Positions 34,074-43,536 of a stretch of 64,000 nt of DNA are shown here, piece by piece. Position 1 is the first letter of the stretch, and each line of letters opens with the position of its first letter. Location: the NCBI GenBank assembly GCA_030656015.1, contig JAUSNX010000014.1, positions 1 to 64,000 on the forward strand, read 5' to 3'. The position numbers and the translations under genes are program-made. Below the pieces are notes generated by a model. The model searched no databases. It saw nothing but the letters and a program-made list of their open reading frames with translations, and had not been told where the DNA came from. The DNA is from Methanobacteriaceae archaeon. GTDB lineage: Archaea > Methanobacteriota > Methanobacteria > Methanobacteriales > Methanobacteriaceae.

Positions 34074-35111
34074 TTATCCTTTAAAAATTCTTAAAACATC
34101 CTCTTTTCGATTTCTAAATAATAAATATATTAAAACCACTGCTGCCAAAATCAGAAACAATGGAGCAGTATATGGATCAGAGGGACTGACAATTAATGAA
34201 GGTAAATTTCCCAGTCCACCATCAGGAGAGCTGTGAATTACACTGACATAAATATTGTTTATTATATGCACCCCAATGGCCATTTCAATACCATCATCGG
34301 CCATAGCAATGATTCCCAGCATCAATCCTATAATAAACGTCCCCGAAACAATAGAAAGACTAAGGATTATTGTGCTACCATTCCACCAGTGCAATAGAGA
34401 GAAAATTAGGGAAGTTACTAAAAGAACTACCCATGGCTTTTTAAATTTTTCAAATAAGTTTAAGCTAATTCCCAAAACTAAATGTCTTATTAAACTAATT
34501 TTTCTCATTAAATATAATAATAAACGATTTGTAGGCGACCAATCCCCAATTAAGCTGACACCTTGCATTAAATATCCTCTAAAAAATACTTCTTCAAAGG
34601 AGGCCTGGATGGGAAAAGCAATTAGAGCCAGCAATGCAAGAATCCAAAAATTATTTTGAAGATTAAAAAATATTTTAAAGCTCCCCGGATCAATTAGATA
34701 TGATATTAAATCCAATACCAGAAGGATAGCAAACCAATAAATAGCACCTTTTCCCATTCTACTCCAACGAACTTTATTTCCTGTGTTAATAACTGAATTA
34801 AACTTTTTCTTGTGTAAAACCTTTAAAGATAGGCCTAAAAAAAAGAAAGATAGAGAAAAGCTTAGTCCAACTAAAAATATTATAAATATGGGGTTTGCCA
34901 GCAGTTGATAAATAATAGCCGTATCAAAATTCTGATTAAATGCTGCCTGATTAAACACTGCCCATACGACAATCAGTACACCTAATATTGCCCCTGCAAC
35001 AAAACTAGCCACGCCTAAACATAAAATTATAGTTATTAGGTATCGCCAGATACTATTTTTACCAGATTTAGCATTATTAAGAAATGGGATATTGGAAATA
35101 AAATCAGACAT
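34074..35111 (-). CDS. CPBP-family intramembrane protease
   Basis: This 345-residue protein has about eight hydrophobic helices and the CPBP/CAAX-protease motifs EEVFFRGYLMQG (Glu-Glu-x3-Arg) and, further on, HWWNG and a later HIINN block. These form the metal site of intramembrane prenyl-protein or related proteases. GGAGGCG lies just before the ATG at 35111; a start at 35147 would skip this site. Substrates are unknown. It is convergent with nothing and divergent from trm1. Confidence 0.87.
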   Translation of the reverse strand: MSDFISNIPFLNNAKSGKNSIWRYLITIILCLGVASFVAGAILGVLIVVWAVFNQAAFNQNFDTAIIYQLLANPIFIIFLVGLSFSLSFFFLGLSLKVLHKKKFNSVINTGNKVRWSRMGKGAIYWFAILLVLDLISYLIDPGSFKIFFNLQNNFWILALLALIAFPIQASFEEVFFRGYLMQGVSLIGDWSPTNRLLLYLMRKISLIRHLVLGISLNLFEKFKKPWVVLLVTSLIFSLLHWWNGSTIILSLSIVSGTFIIGLMLGIIAMADDGIEMAIGVHIINNIYVSVIHSSPDGGLGNLPSLIVSPSDPYTAPLFLILAAVVLIYLLFRNRKEDVLRIFKG

Positions 35112-35339
35112 CTTTCGCCTCCAGTTATGAATTTCAATATATTGCATAAATCAATATCCCTAATATTTAATAAGTTTTTAATATAGTTTTTTTAAATAGT
35201 TATCAGAATATTTAAAATAATCAAAAAGAAATCTATTTACTAAAAAATTAATATTAATTTAAAGGACATTTAAGAAATATAAAGAAATTATCTTTCATCA
35301 TAATAAATAAATCTCATAAAGTTCGATTCAGTGATTAAA

Positions 35340-36494
35340 ATGAACAATAAACACCTTCAAGAGGGATTAGTAAAGATAATAGTTCCAGAATTTGATAAAG
35401 TATCTGCTAAGGCCCCTGTATTTTACAATTCCGCTATGGAACTCAATCGGGATCTTTCAGTTTTAGCTTTACAAAAATTCCAAATAGAGTTAGGAAAGGA
35501 CATAAGCGTCTGCGATGCATTTGGTGGAAGTGGAATTAGGGGAATAAGGTACTCCAAAGAAATTTCTGGAGTTTCCAAAGTAGTAGTTAATGACATTAGC
35601 TCCTTGGCCATTAAGTTCACAGAGGAAAATGCCAGTTTAAATGAAATTGAAAACCTTGAAATTTCACAAACTGATGCTAATATGGCTTTAAGAGAAAGAA
35701 GAGGAGAATTTGATGTGGTAGACATCGACCCCTTTGGTACCCCATCATATTTCATTGATTCCGTGGCCAACTCTTTAAAATCAGACAGTTTATTATGTAT
35801 AACCGCTACAGACACTTCTGCCCTTTGTGGAACTTATAAAGAACCATGTATTCGTAAATATAATGCTGTTCCACTGAAAACAGAATACTGTCACGAAAAT
35901 GGAATAAGAATACTGGTCGGTTTTGTGGCCATGACCTTTGCTAAGTATAAAAAAAGTGTAGTAATCAAATTTTCCCACAGCAGCGAACATTACATGCGAA
36001 TTTATTTCCAAATCCAAAAAGGAGCTAAAGAAGCAGATGAATCACTTAAAAATATGGGGTTCATTATTCATTGCAAAAAATGCTTATTTAGAAAAACTAT
36101 AAACGGTCTGGCCCCCCATATTCCAGATAAATGCCCAGAATGTGGTGAAAAAACTAGGGTAGGTGGGCCTCTCTGGTTAGGCCATATACAGGATTCTGAT
36201 TTTTTAGAAGGTATGGTTAGTTTATCTGAAGAAAAAGAACTTAATAAAGAAAAACAAGTTTTAAAACTATTAAATAGATGTTTAGAAGAGTCTAAAATGC
36301 CAGCCACATACTATGACCTGCATGTGGTCTGTAAAAAGTTGAAAATAAGCTCCCCTTCAATTTTAGATGTTATGGAAATGCTTGAAAATGAAGGATTTTT
36401 AGTTTCCAGAACCCATTATAGGCCTACTGGAGTTAAAACTGATGCTCCTTTAGCTAAACTTGAAGAAATAATAGAAAAATTGAATCCAGACTAA
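35340..36494 (+). CDS. trm1: Trm1, tRNA guanine-26 N2-dimethyltransferase
   Basis: Trm1 dimethylates guanosine 26 of tRNA using S-adenosylmethionine. The 384-residue protein has the SAM-binding block DAFGGSGIRGIRY, the catalytic-loop motif DIDPFGTPSYFIDS, and a C-terminal zinc ribbon with CKKC and CPECGEK (about 245-272). The ATG at 35340 is preferred, as GTGAT four bases upstream is the ribosome-binding site; a GTG at 35331 overlaps that site. It is a single gene in an AT-rich setting. Confidence 0.93.
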   Translation: MNNKHLQEGLVKIIVPEFDKVSAKAPVFYNSAMELNRDLSVLALQKFQIELGKDISVCDAFGGSGIRGIRYSKEISGVSKVVVNDISSLAIKFTEENASLNEIENLEISQTDANMALRERRGEFDVVDIDPFGTPSYFIDSVANSLKSDSLLCITATDTSALCGTYKEPCIRKYNAVPLKTEYCHENGIRILVGFVAMTFAKYKKSVVIKFSHSSEHYMRIYFQIQKGAKEADESLKNMGFIIHCKKCLFRKTINGLAPHIPDKCPECGEKTRVGGPLWLGHIQDSDFLEGMVSLSEEKELNKEKQVLKLLNRCLEESKMPATYYDLHVVCKKLKISSPSILDVMEMLENEGFLVSRTHYRPTGVKTDAPLAKLEEIIEKLNPD

Positions 36495-36846
36495 AACTGT
36501 CAAATAAAACATGAACTTATTTATATTTTATATTTTTACCATATAATCTAGTTTTATTCTTATTTTCTAAATTTAATGGATTAATTAATTGTTTTAATTA
36601 TAAATACACCAAATACTGATAAAATCATAATTAAAAAAATGATCATGCAATTTCAAATTGATTGAATCATTTAGTTTTGTTGCTATTGAAGTGATTAAAT
36701 TAGCTTTAAAAATGTATAATAAAATTTTATCCCAAATAAGTGATTTTCTGCACACTAACAAATGAATTTATATGCTGGATATTACATAAAATAATAATGG
36801 CGAATGCCAAAAATTGTATTGATAATATCTATGGAGGTGTATGAAA
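36495..36846. other. Intergenic region upstream of the DUF4013 gene
   Basis: This 352-base gap is AT-rich. The first 60 bases hold T-rich tracts that may end trm1 transcription. A GGC-GAAT-GCC inverted repeat lies near 36800 and GGAGGTG just before the next start. No gene was recognised. Confidence 0.4.
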
Positions 36847-37530
36847 ATGGATATTGGAGAAATAGTATCAGATTCAATTAAATATCCTGCTTCTGACTTG
36901 AAAAAATTGATAATATTAGGACTTATGTTCTTGACTAGTTTTTTAATTGTGCCCATATTTCTTGCGATGGGTTATGGTTTTAGAGCCTTAAAAGCATCAA
37001 TAGCTGGTGCAGAGGATTTGCCAGAATTTGATGAATGGGGAGAAATGCTTGTTGATGGACTAAAAGTATTTGTAGTTCAATTCGTTTATTTCCTAATTCC
37101 AGCATTAATAATAATTATTGGATCCTGGGCATCTATTGCCGCATTGGCAGCAGCTTCTACTACTGGAACCATGACTGACCCAACTGCATTTATTGGAATA
37201 ATTAGTGGAACTGTTTTAATCGGTGGAATAGTAGCTATAATTCTTGGATTACTATCAACCATTGCTCTGGCCAATATGGCATATAACGACAGTGAATTAG
37301 GTGCTGCTTTCCGATTCAGCGAAATAATGAATATTATTTCTCAAATTGGATGGGTTGACTACATAATTTGGTATATTGTAATAATGATTATATTAATGAT
37401 AATCAGTATTATCTCAAGCTTAGTGATGATTATCCCAATATTAGGATTTTTCGTAGCAATTCTAGTTATATACCCATACATGCAACTGGTATTCTACAGA
37501 GCACTGGCCTTACTATACGCCTACGATTAA
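36847..37530 (+). CDS. DUF4013 membrane protein
   Basis: This 227-residue protein is a DUF4013 membrane protein with about five or six hydrophobic segments and an N-terminal cytosolic motif (IGEIVSDSIKYP). Families like this are abundant in Methanobacteriales and have no known function. GGAGGTG lies seven bases before the ATG at 36847, which is preferred to the ATG two codons earlier. It is followed by a T-rich terminator. Confidence 0.85.
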   Translation: MDIGEIVSDSIKYPASDLKKLIILGLMFLTSFLIVPIFLAMGYGFRALKASIAGAEDLPEFDEWGEMLVDGLKVFVVQFVYFLIPALIIIIGSWASIAALAAASTTGTMTDPTAFIGIISGTVLIGGIVAIILGLLSTIALANMAYNDSELGAAFRFSEIMNIISQIGWVDYIIWYIVIMIILMIISIISSLVMIIPILGFFVAILVIYPYMQLVFYRALALLYAYD

Positions 37531-37540
37531 TTAACCCCTA

Positions 37541-37561
37541 ATTTTTTTCTTTTTTATTTTT
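37541..37561 (+). terminator. T-rich terminator after the DUF4013 gene
   Basis: Uninterrupted T tracts, 10 bases after the stop, are typical of archaeal termination; no stable hairpin precedes them. Confidence 0.55.
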
Positions 37562-37817
37562 GAAGTTATAATAGTTTATTTTAATTTAAAATTACAATAA
37601 AGCATTTATTTAAAAATAAATCACTTTTTTTCTATTATTTATTAATATTAACAAAATTTATGGCCTTAAAATAAAAATCAAGACTATAATACATTAATAT
37701 ATTTGATTAAATATTTTTCTAAATTAATTCACTAAATTGAGTTCAAATAACAAAAAAAGTAGATTTCACAGTATAATGTTCACACACCTAAGCATTAAAA
37801 GGACAAATAATAAATAT

Positions 37818-37832
37818 AACTTAAATTAAGTT
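37818..37832. promoter_or_regulatory. Palindrome upstream of the Lrp gene
   Basis: AACTTAA-A-TTAAGTT is a perfect inverted repeat with a one-base centre, 33 bases before the ATG. Lrp/AsnC proteins often bind such sites in their own promoters, so autoregulation is possible. Confidence 0.45.
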
Positions 37833-37865
37833 AAACATTGTTCAAGAAAAATAATCGGTGACTAT

Positions 37866-38345
37866 ATGGAAATAAAAATTGATCCTGAGCTAGTTAAAAT
37901 AGACGAAATAGACAAAGAAATAATTAATCTGCTTAATGAAGACGGTCGAATGTCTTACCGTAAAATATCTCGGGATTTGGGAATATCCGTGGGAACCGTA
38001 CATAACCGAGTGGATAAATTAATGAAAACAGGAGTTATCAGGAAATTTGTACCACTGATTGACCATTCCTGCTTAGGATACAAATTAACAGCTATCATAG
38101 GCGTCAGAGTTAAAGGCGGATTTTTAAAAAACTGGGAAACCCAGACTGCTTACAATAAAAACGTTCTTGGAGTTTATGATGTTACTGGAGAATTTGATGC
38201 CATATTAATAGCAAAATTTAAAGATACTAGTGAATTAGATATGTTCATTAAAGAATTACTAAAAGAACCAAATGTACAGAGGACTTACACACAAACAGTA
38301 TTAAATGTAGTTACTGAAGATATGGGATCATCAAAAATCCTTTAA
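37866..38345 (+). CDS. Lrp/AsnC-family transcriptional regulator
   Basis: This 159-residue regulator has an N-terminal winged helix-turn-helix (DKEIINLLNEDGRMSYRKIS and VGTVHNRVDKL) and a C-terminal RAM domain (VYDVTGEFDAILIAKFKD) that binds amino acids or related ligands and forms octamers. GGTGA precedes the ATG. It is not in an operon. Its targets cannot be told, but a palindrome in its own promoter suggests autoregulation. Confidence 0.92.
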   Translation: MEIKIDPELVKIDEIDKEIINLLNEDGRMSYRKISRDLGISVGTVHNRVDKLMKTGVIRKFVPLIDHSCLGYKLTAIIGVRVKGGFLKNWETQTAYNKNVLGVYDVTGEFDAILIAKFKDTSELDMFIKELLKEPNVQRTYTQTVLNVVTEDMGSSKIL

Positions 38346-38501
38346 ATAGTTTTTTTAACATCATTAATCTTAAATTAATGATATAATTCATATTTACTTA
38401 TTTAGATATTATCTAAATTATTTATTTTAAATTTATTATTCTTTAAAAATTCTAAAAAATCCTTGATAAAGTCAATTTATTAAAATTCCAGGATTAAGAA
38501 T

Positions 38502-39419
38502 ATGAAAATAATTCCACTGGCCTTTGAAAGCTTGGGAGTCCGTTCCATGTGTACTTTTGTTCAAACGGACCAAGGCATACTTATTGATCCCGGCACATCG
38601 GTTGCTCCCAAAAGATTCAAACTTCCTCCTTCCCTAGAAGAAATAACTGCCTTAAAAGAGAGTAGGGAAAAAATTGTTGAATATTCAAAAAAATCCAGTA
38701 TAATTACCATTAGTCATTATCATCATGACCATTTCACCCCATTTGAAAGTAATAAATTTCTTGAATCCTCTTCAAAAATAGCTTATGGAATATATTCTGG
38801 AAAAAAAATATTTTTAAAAAATCCAGATTCCAATATAAATAAAAATCAATCCTCAAGGGCTAAAAAACTTATTAAAAATCTTAAAAGTGTGGATGATACT
38901 GAAATAACTTATTCTGATAATCAGGAGTTTCAAATAGGAGATACTAACATCAAATTTTCTTCTGCATTGCACCATGGAAGCGATTACAGTCATTTAGGTT
39001 ACATTGTGGCAGTTTCCATTACTTTTAATGGAGAAAAACTTTTGCATGCTTCTGATGTCCAGGGGCCTATATCCGATATGGCATTAGAATATATTTTAAA
39101 TGAAAATCCAGATAGAATAATTTTAAGTGGTCCCCCGCTCTATCTTTTAGGATACGCCTTATCTGATGAGGATATTACAAAAGCACGGGCTAATTTAGAG
39201 AAAATTTGCCAAAAAATCCCCCATGTAGTGGTTGATCATCATTTACTACGAACAAAAAAGGGTTTGGAGTTTATAAATGATATCAATGAAATGGAAAATG
39301 TAGATGTGATGCCGGCATCATGTATTCTTCAAAAAAAGCCATTGCTTCTTGAATCAGAGAGAAAAACATTATATAAACCATTAAAAACTGAATCAAGCTT
39401 AGATAAATATTTAAAATAA
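38502..39419 (+). CDS. UPF0282-family metallo-beta-lactamase-fold hydrolase
   Basis: This 305-residue protein matches UPF0282, a metallo-beta-lactamase-like family of archaea. The metal-binding motif HYHHDH is at about residue 72, with further His/Asp sites in ALHHGSDYSHLG and HASDVQGP. A predicted hydrolase, its substrate is unknown. It lies 150 bases after the lrp gene on the same strand and ends convergent with the next gene. Confidence 0.86.
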   Translation: MKIIPLAFESLGVRSMCTFVQTDQGILIDPGTSVAPKRFKLPPSLEEITALKESREKIVEYSKKSSIITISHYHHDHFTPFESNKFLESSSKIAYGIYSGKKIFLKNPDSNINKNQSSRAKKLIKNLKSVDDTEITYSDNQEFQIGDTNIKFSSALHHGSDYSHLGYIVAVSITFNGEKLLHASDVQGPISDMALEYILNENPDRIILSGPPLYLLGYALSDEDITKARANLEKICQKIPHVVVDHHLLRTKKGLEFINDINEMENVDVMPASCILQKKPLLLESERKTLYKPLKTESSLDKYLK

Positions 39420-39517
39420 TGAATCACATTTATTCAAATGAAAGATGAATTAAAAATGATTTAAAATATTAAAACAGCTAATGTTAAAAAGAGGAATATA
39501 AATATTTCACCCCAATT

Positions 39518-39847
39518 TTATTTATGATCAGAATGATTATAAAAAGACTTAAATTCCTTTATTATGTCTTCAACCAAATTCAAATTATCGGTATCAAATA
39601 AAACCATGTAGTAATCCGTTTCTAAATCATGATCCTTGTTTTCAGGATTATTTTCTTCTTTCTCATTTATTATCCATGCTAAGGGAATTATATTAAGATT
39701 AGATATTTTTCCAGATTTTTGAAATAAAACAGAAATTTTATCTACTGGATAGATTTCTCTATTCTCCAGGGAAAATTTTTTTGCGACCGCCAGCTCTTCG
39801 AAAGTATCCCACTGAGTGAGAATAGTATCCCAGATTTTTTTATTCAT
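39518..39847 (-). CDS. Uncharacterised small protein downstream of DUF2953
   Basis: I do not recognise this 109-residue acidic protein. It is predicted to be soluble, with a Trp-containing N-terminus (MNKKIWDTILTQWDTF), a central strand region and an Asn/Glu-rich loop near 70-80. Its ATG overlaps the DUF2953 stop by one base (TAATG), with AGGAGG upstream, so it is translationally coupled as the third gene of the ytfJ-ytfI-like unit. The function is unknown. Confidence 0.7.
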   Translation of the reverse strand: MNKKIWDTILTQWDTFEELAVAKKFSLENREIYPVDKISVLFQKSGKISNLNIIPLAWIINEKEENNPENKDHDLETDYYMVLFDTDNLNLVEDIIKEFKSFYNHSDHK

Positions 39848-40503
39848 TATCTAAACCTCCTAAATTCCCAAAGAAGTTTAATAACAGATATTCTTGTTAA
39901 TAATCTTAATAATGCTAGAAAAGGGCCTAGAAGTCGAACTTGAAATGATATATCACTTTCAAAGTCAATTTTTTCCTCCAAAAATGAAGGTTCAGCAAAA
40001 ATATCTGCTTTTGGTGAGAGGTTAATTACAGCTGCTGCGGCCCAAAAACATCCTAAAATTTTGGCAGTGTCTACAGGGCTACTTAATCCAAAAATAAGAT
40101 AAAAATTAAATTTTTCCAAGTTTATTGATCCCCATAAACTCTTAAAAAACTTCATAAAGTGAAGTAATGATTCTCCAGATAAAGATAAAATTTTTTTTAT
40201 ATCCACCCATTTTAATTTACTTATTTTTGAAGATTTAGAAGGTTTTTTCTCTTTTGATTTCTCTTTTTTCGCAGATAAATCCGTTTTTTGGTCTTTATCT
40301 TCCTTCTCCTCTTTTTCTTCCTTTTCTTCAGGGAATTTTCTGGTAAACAGCTTTATTTTGAACCAGCGAATTTCAACCAGTCCTTTGACTATTCCGCCGT
40401 CTTTAAAAAGTTTTAAGGAAATATGGAATGAAACTGATAATAATAAAAGAATAATTGCAACTAATGCTGCTAAAATGATTAAAAGGGTGGTTATTATGGT
40501 CAC
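39847..40503 (-). CDS. DUF2953 (YtfI-like) membrane protein
   Basis: This 218-residue protein has an N-terminal transmembrane helix (about 4-26), a long charged Lys/Glu-rich segment (about 57-92) and a C-terminal DUF2953 domain. In Bacillus the related gene ytfI lies beside ytfJ (gerW). It starts with GTG. Its role in archaea is unknown. The gene lies 138 bases after the GerW-like gene and overlaps the next one. Confidence 0.82.
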   Translation of the reverse strand: MTIITTLLIILAALVAIILLLLSVSFHISLKLFKDGGIVKGLVEIRWFKIKLFTRKFPEEKEEKEEKEDKDQKTDLSAKKEKSKEKKPSKSSKISKLKWVDIKKILSLSGESLLHFMKFFKSLWGSINLEKFNFYLIFGLSSPVDTAKILGCFWAAAAVINLSPKADIFAEPSFLEEKIDFESDISFQVRLLGPFLALLRLLTRISVIKLLWEFRRFR

Positions 40504-40641
40504 TCAGATCCACCAGTGTTTTAATTTAAAAATTAAGTCTAAAAGTTTAAATTTTAATTAACTCACTAAATTTAAATAAATAAATTAAGTAAATATTAAT
40601 TAAGTTTTAATGGTTTATAATCCTTAATAGGATTTTTAAAC

Positions 40642-41100
40642 CTATTCTTTCTCAGCTTTCACTTTGATTTTTGCTTTTTTTGGTGTTTCTTTAGGTGTTT
40701 TCGGTGTTTCTTTTTCATCCTGTTTCTTTTTCATGTATGATTGGCCTTCTTTCATTACATCAGTAAGTACAGTTCCCACTTCACCTATTGCTTTGCTTAA
40801 TTGGCTTCCAGAAGTTAAATTAAGTACTCTTATACCCTCAGGACCATTTACACCTTTAGTAACTACTACCATAGAAACAGGCTCTACTCCTGCTATTGCG
40901 CCGGCTCCAGATCCTTTTCCACTACTGCTGCCATCAGGACCTTTACCAGTACCCATACCAGTTCCAAAGGCCATTCCCATTTTCATTACAGGAATTAAAA
41001 GTTTATCCTCAGTGGTTATGGCTTCACCAACAAAGTTCTTAATTTCCAGTAATTTCCTCAATTCCTCGACCGTAGTTTTTATAGGATTTTCATCTTCCAT
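40642..41100 (-). CDS. GerW/YtfJ-family protein
   Basis: The 152-residue protein matches the GerW (YtfJ) family, which in Bacillus is a spore protein but is also found in methanogens that make no spores. The family core VKTTV-EELRKLLEIKNFVGE, followed by a Gly-rich block (GMGTGKGPDG, GKGSGAGAIAGVEP), is clear. The C-terminus is Lys/Thr-rich and low in complexity. GGAGGGTG lies before the ATG. It heads a three-gene unit with the DUF2953 gene. Confidence 0.85.
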   Translation of the reverse strand: MEDENPIKTTVEELRKLLEIKNFVGEAITTEDKLLIPVMKMGMAFGTGMGTGKGPDGSSSGKGSGAGAIAGVEPVSMVVVTKGVNGPEGIRVLNLTSGSQLSKAIGEVGTVLTDVMKEGQSYMKKKQDEKETPKTPKETPKKAKIKVKAEKE

Positions 41101-41558
41101 TAAACACCCTCCATATGGATTATTAATCTTATCAAGAAACTAAATTTAAATCCTAAGTTGTATAGCCTAAAATAAATCTAGTTTAAAATAATCTAATAAA
41201 ATTATTTTAAATCTTAAACTATTTTTAGCCATCAAATAGTATTCAAAAGTATATGTTAGTTATGTGACAAAAGAATAAATAAGTTTCTACTGCAAATATT
41301 TTCTAATGTGATTTTATATAAAAATAATTTCAAAAAGTGAACATTTTTTTGACAAATGGGGAATATTCTAGACAAAAATATAACCACAACCCCCCAAATA
41401 ATAAAAATAATAATATGATTAAACAGTATCATTTTCAAGCTTGTAACTAAAAAGAAAAATATACTTAAAACAAGATCAATAGCTAAGAAACTAGAAAATA
41501 ATACTATCCCTAGTCAATAAGTTAAAAATATTAGCTAAAAACATGATTAACTGGTTTT
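41101..41558. other. Intergenic region between divergent GerW-like and HDAC-like genes
   Basis: This 458-base region holds both divergent promoters. It includes a C6 tract near 41390 and a short minus-strand hydrophobic open frame (41256-41438) without a ribosome-binding site, which I do not accept as a gene. I see no RNA gene. Confidence 0.45.
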
Positions 41559-42686
41559 ATGGCAATAGTTTACTCCCCTGAATACAACAAACATCAAGAT
41601 AAATTCCATATAGAAAATAAGGCCCGAACAGATGCCATAATGAACAATTTGTCTAAGCAAAGTTTTTTTAATAAATTAAGTATTATAGCTCCCAATAGAG
41701 CAGATTTAAATCAGGTTTTATCCGTCCATACACCCGAGCATGTCAATTTTATTGATGAATTTTGTAAAAAGGGAGGAGGCAATATTGATTTTGACACTTA
41801 TGCCACATCCCAAAGCTACCAAACAGCACTCTTATCTGCCGGTGGAGCAATTAAAGCGTCTGAATTAGTTTTAAAGAGAACAAATAAGAGTGAAAATTGG
41901 GCATTTTCTATTTCAAGACCTCCTGGCCATCATGCCACAGCAAATAAATCCATGGGATTTTGTATATTTAATAATGTGGCCATTGCTGTGGAATATTTGA
42001 GAAAAACTTACGACTTGGAAAGATTATGCATAGTTGATTTTGATGTTCATTACGGAAATGGAACTGCAGAAATATTTTATAATGATCCTAATGTTCTTTA
42101 CATCTCTATTCACCAAGATCCCAGAACATTATTTCCAGGAAAAGGATTTATTGATGAACAAGGAGCTGCGGATGGTAAAGGATATAATTTAAACATTCCC
42201 ATGCCCCCAGGTTCTAATAATAACGATTATATTTGGATTTTAAAAGAAATACTTGGGCCAGTGCTTAAAGAATTTAATCCACAAATACTTTTTGCGGAAG
42301 CCGGCTTTGATGGTCATTTAAATGATCCTCTTTCAAGAATAGAATTAACTGAAGACTTTTATTCATGGATAGGGCAGTATTTAATAGAAAAACACCCCAG
42401 ATTAATATCATTACTGGAAGGAGGCTATGATTTAAAATCCTTGGCCAATTCCAGCCTTAGTTTCATTGTTTCTATGGATCCTTATTTATTTTTAAGTGAA
42501 AATAAAAATGAAAAGTCAAATTTTATTGATAAATTTTCACATCTCCAAATAAATAAAAGCAAAATAAAATATAAATTCAAAGAAAAAATAGAAAAAGAAT
42601 ATCTGGAGAAATTATATATCTCCTCTGAAGTGAAAAAGATTTTATCATCAATAAAAGATAATTTTTCGCCATATTTCAAATTTTAA
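41559..42686 (+). CDS. Histone-deacetylase-family enzyme
   Basis: This 375-residue protein is a class II-like arginase-fold deacetylase. The catalytic set is present: His124-His125 in RPPGHHA, zinc ligands Asp162 and His164 (DFDVHYGNG) and Asp251 (AGFDGH), and Tyr290 in the EGGY motif. Substrates may be acetylated proteins such as archaeal histones or Alba, or small acetylated amines as in polyamine deacetylases. The C-terminal 60 residues are Lys-rich and less conserved. It is a single gene with its own promoter. Confidence 0.92.
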   Translation: MAIVYSPEYNKHQDKFHIENKARTDAIMNNLSKQSFFNKLSIIAPNRADLNQVLSVHTPEHVNFIDEFCKKGGGNIDFDTYATSQSYQTALLSAGGAIKASELVLKRTNKSENWAFSISRPPGHHATANKSMGFCIFNNVAIAVEYLRKTYDLERLCIVDFDVHYGNGTAEIFYNDPNVLYISIHQDPRTLFPGKGFIDEQGAADGKGYNLNIPMPPGSNNNDYIWILKEILGPVLKEFNPQILFAEAGFDGHLNDPLSRIELTEDFYSWIGQYLIEKHPRLISLLEGGYDLKSLANSSLSFIVSMDPYLFLSENKNEKSNFIDKFSHLQINKSKIKYKFKEKIEKEYLEKLYISSEVKKILSSIKDNFSPYFKF

Positions 42687-42843
42687 ATAAAAAATCTGAA
42701 AATTAAATTACTAATTTAAAATTATAAATAATTAAATTAAATATTGATAATAAATTTTATGATAATAATTTGATTATTATTAATATTATTAAATATAACT
42801 TGATTAATTAAATAAATAAACTTTAATGATACTGAGGGATTTT

Positions 42844-43536
42844 ATGGAGAAAAATAGATTGAATCAAGCAGAAGATCTAATTAAAAAAGCAGGGAGCAGT
42901 GGTAATTCATCAGAAATTATCAAAGAACCTCGCGAAGGCATAATTAATGTCCAAGTTTTTGAAAAAGCACTGAAAGATTTAATAGAAGCTGAAGATTTCA
43001 TCTATTCCAGCTTACCTTCACACAAACTAAATTTAGAAGACTCTAAATTATTTGCAGGAAAAATGTTAGATGCCCGCGCAAAGATAAATGAAATTCTAGC
43101 CGATTTTGGAGTTTTGGAAAAAGTAAAAACTGAGAATAAAATTTCTGACCTTTCAAAAGGCTTACTAATTGTAACCACCAAAAATAACTTCAAAAAAGCA
43201 CTGGTAAAACTGGGAATAGATGTTCAACAAATAATAGTGGCCGGAGTTCCCCTAGAAGTATCAGATATGAAAGAAATTAACCCTAAAATTCCTGAAGCAG
43301 CATTACAAGGTATCTCTAAAAAAATTGAACATACTAAAAATGACATAAATCGGAAAATAGAAAATATGGGATTAAAAAAGGTTTTAGTAATAGCAGAGCC
43401 AGATATAAATGGTGAAATTCTTGGAAAACGCTCTAAAGAACTTTACAATGCCCATATAAATTTAGAAAGTAATTTAAAGGATATAAATGCAGATAAGCTC
43501 ATAGGAATACTTTTAGAATATCCTAATCAGGATTAA
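42844..43536 (+). CDS. Uncharacterised methanogen protein (possibly DUF2100)
   Basis: This 230-residue soluble protein is conserved, as far as I remember, in methanogens and resembles DUF2100, though that is not certain. Features are a helical N-terminal half (AEDFIYSSLPSHKLNLEDSK) and a strand-rich part (LLIVTTKNNFKKALVKLGI). GAGGGA lies four bases before the ATG at 42844, which is preferred to the ATG at 42826. The function is unknown. Confidence 0.7.
   Translation: MEKNRLNQAEDLIKKAGSSGNSSEIIKEPREGIINVQVFEKALKDLIEAEDFIYSSLPSHKLNLEDSKLFAGKMLDARAKINEILADFGVLEKVKTENKISDLSKGLLIVTTKNNFKKALVKLGIDVQQIIVAGVPLEVSDMKEINPKIPEAALQGISKKIEHTKNDINRKIENMGLKKVLVIAEPDINGEILGKRSKELYNAHINLESNLKDINADKLIGILLEYPNQD

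Larger units (their letters stand above)
37531..37865. other. Intergenic region with a T-rich terminator and the lrp promoter
   Basis: The first 30 bases hold T runs (37541-37561), the likely terminator of the DUF4013 gene. The middle is AT-rich without a gene. The last 60 bases contain a palindrome at 37818-37832 and the GGTGA ribosome-binding site of the Lrp gene. Confidence 0.5.

Noticed and set aside
41256-41438. Hydrophobic 60-residue minus-strand open frame
   Set aside because: No ribosome-binding site or recognisable family; AT-rich DNA easily yields hydrophobic frames.
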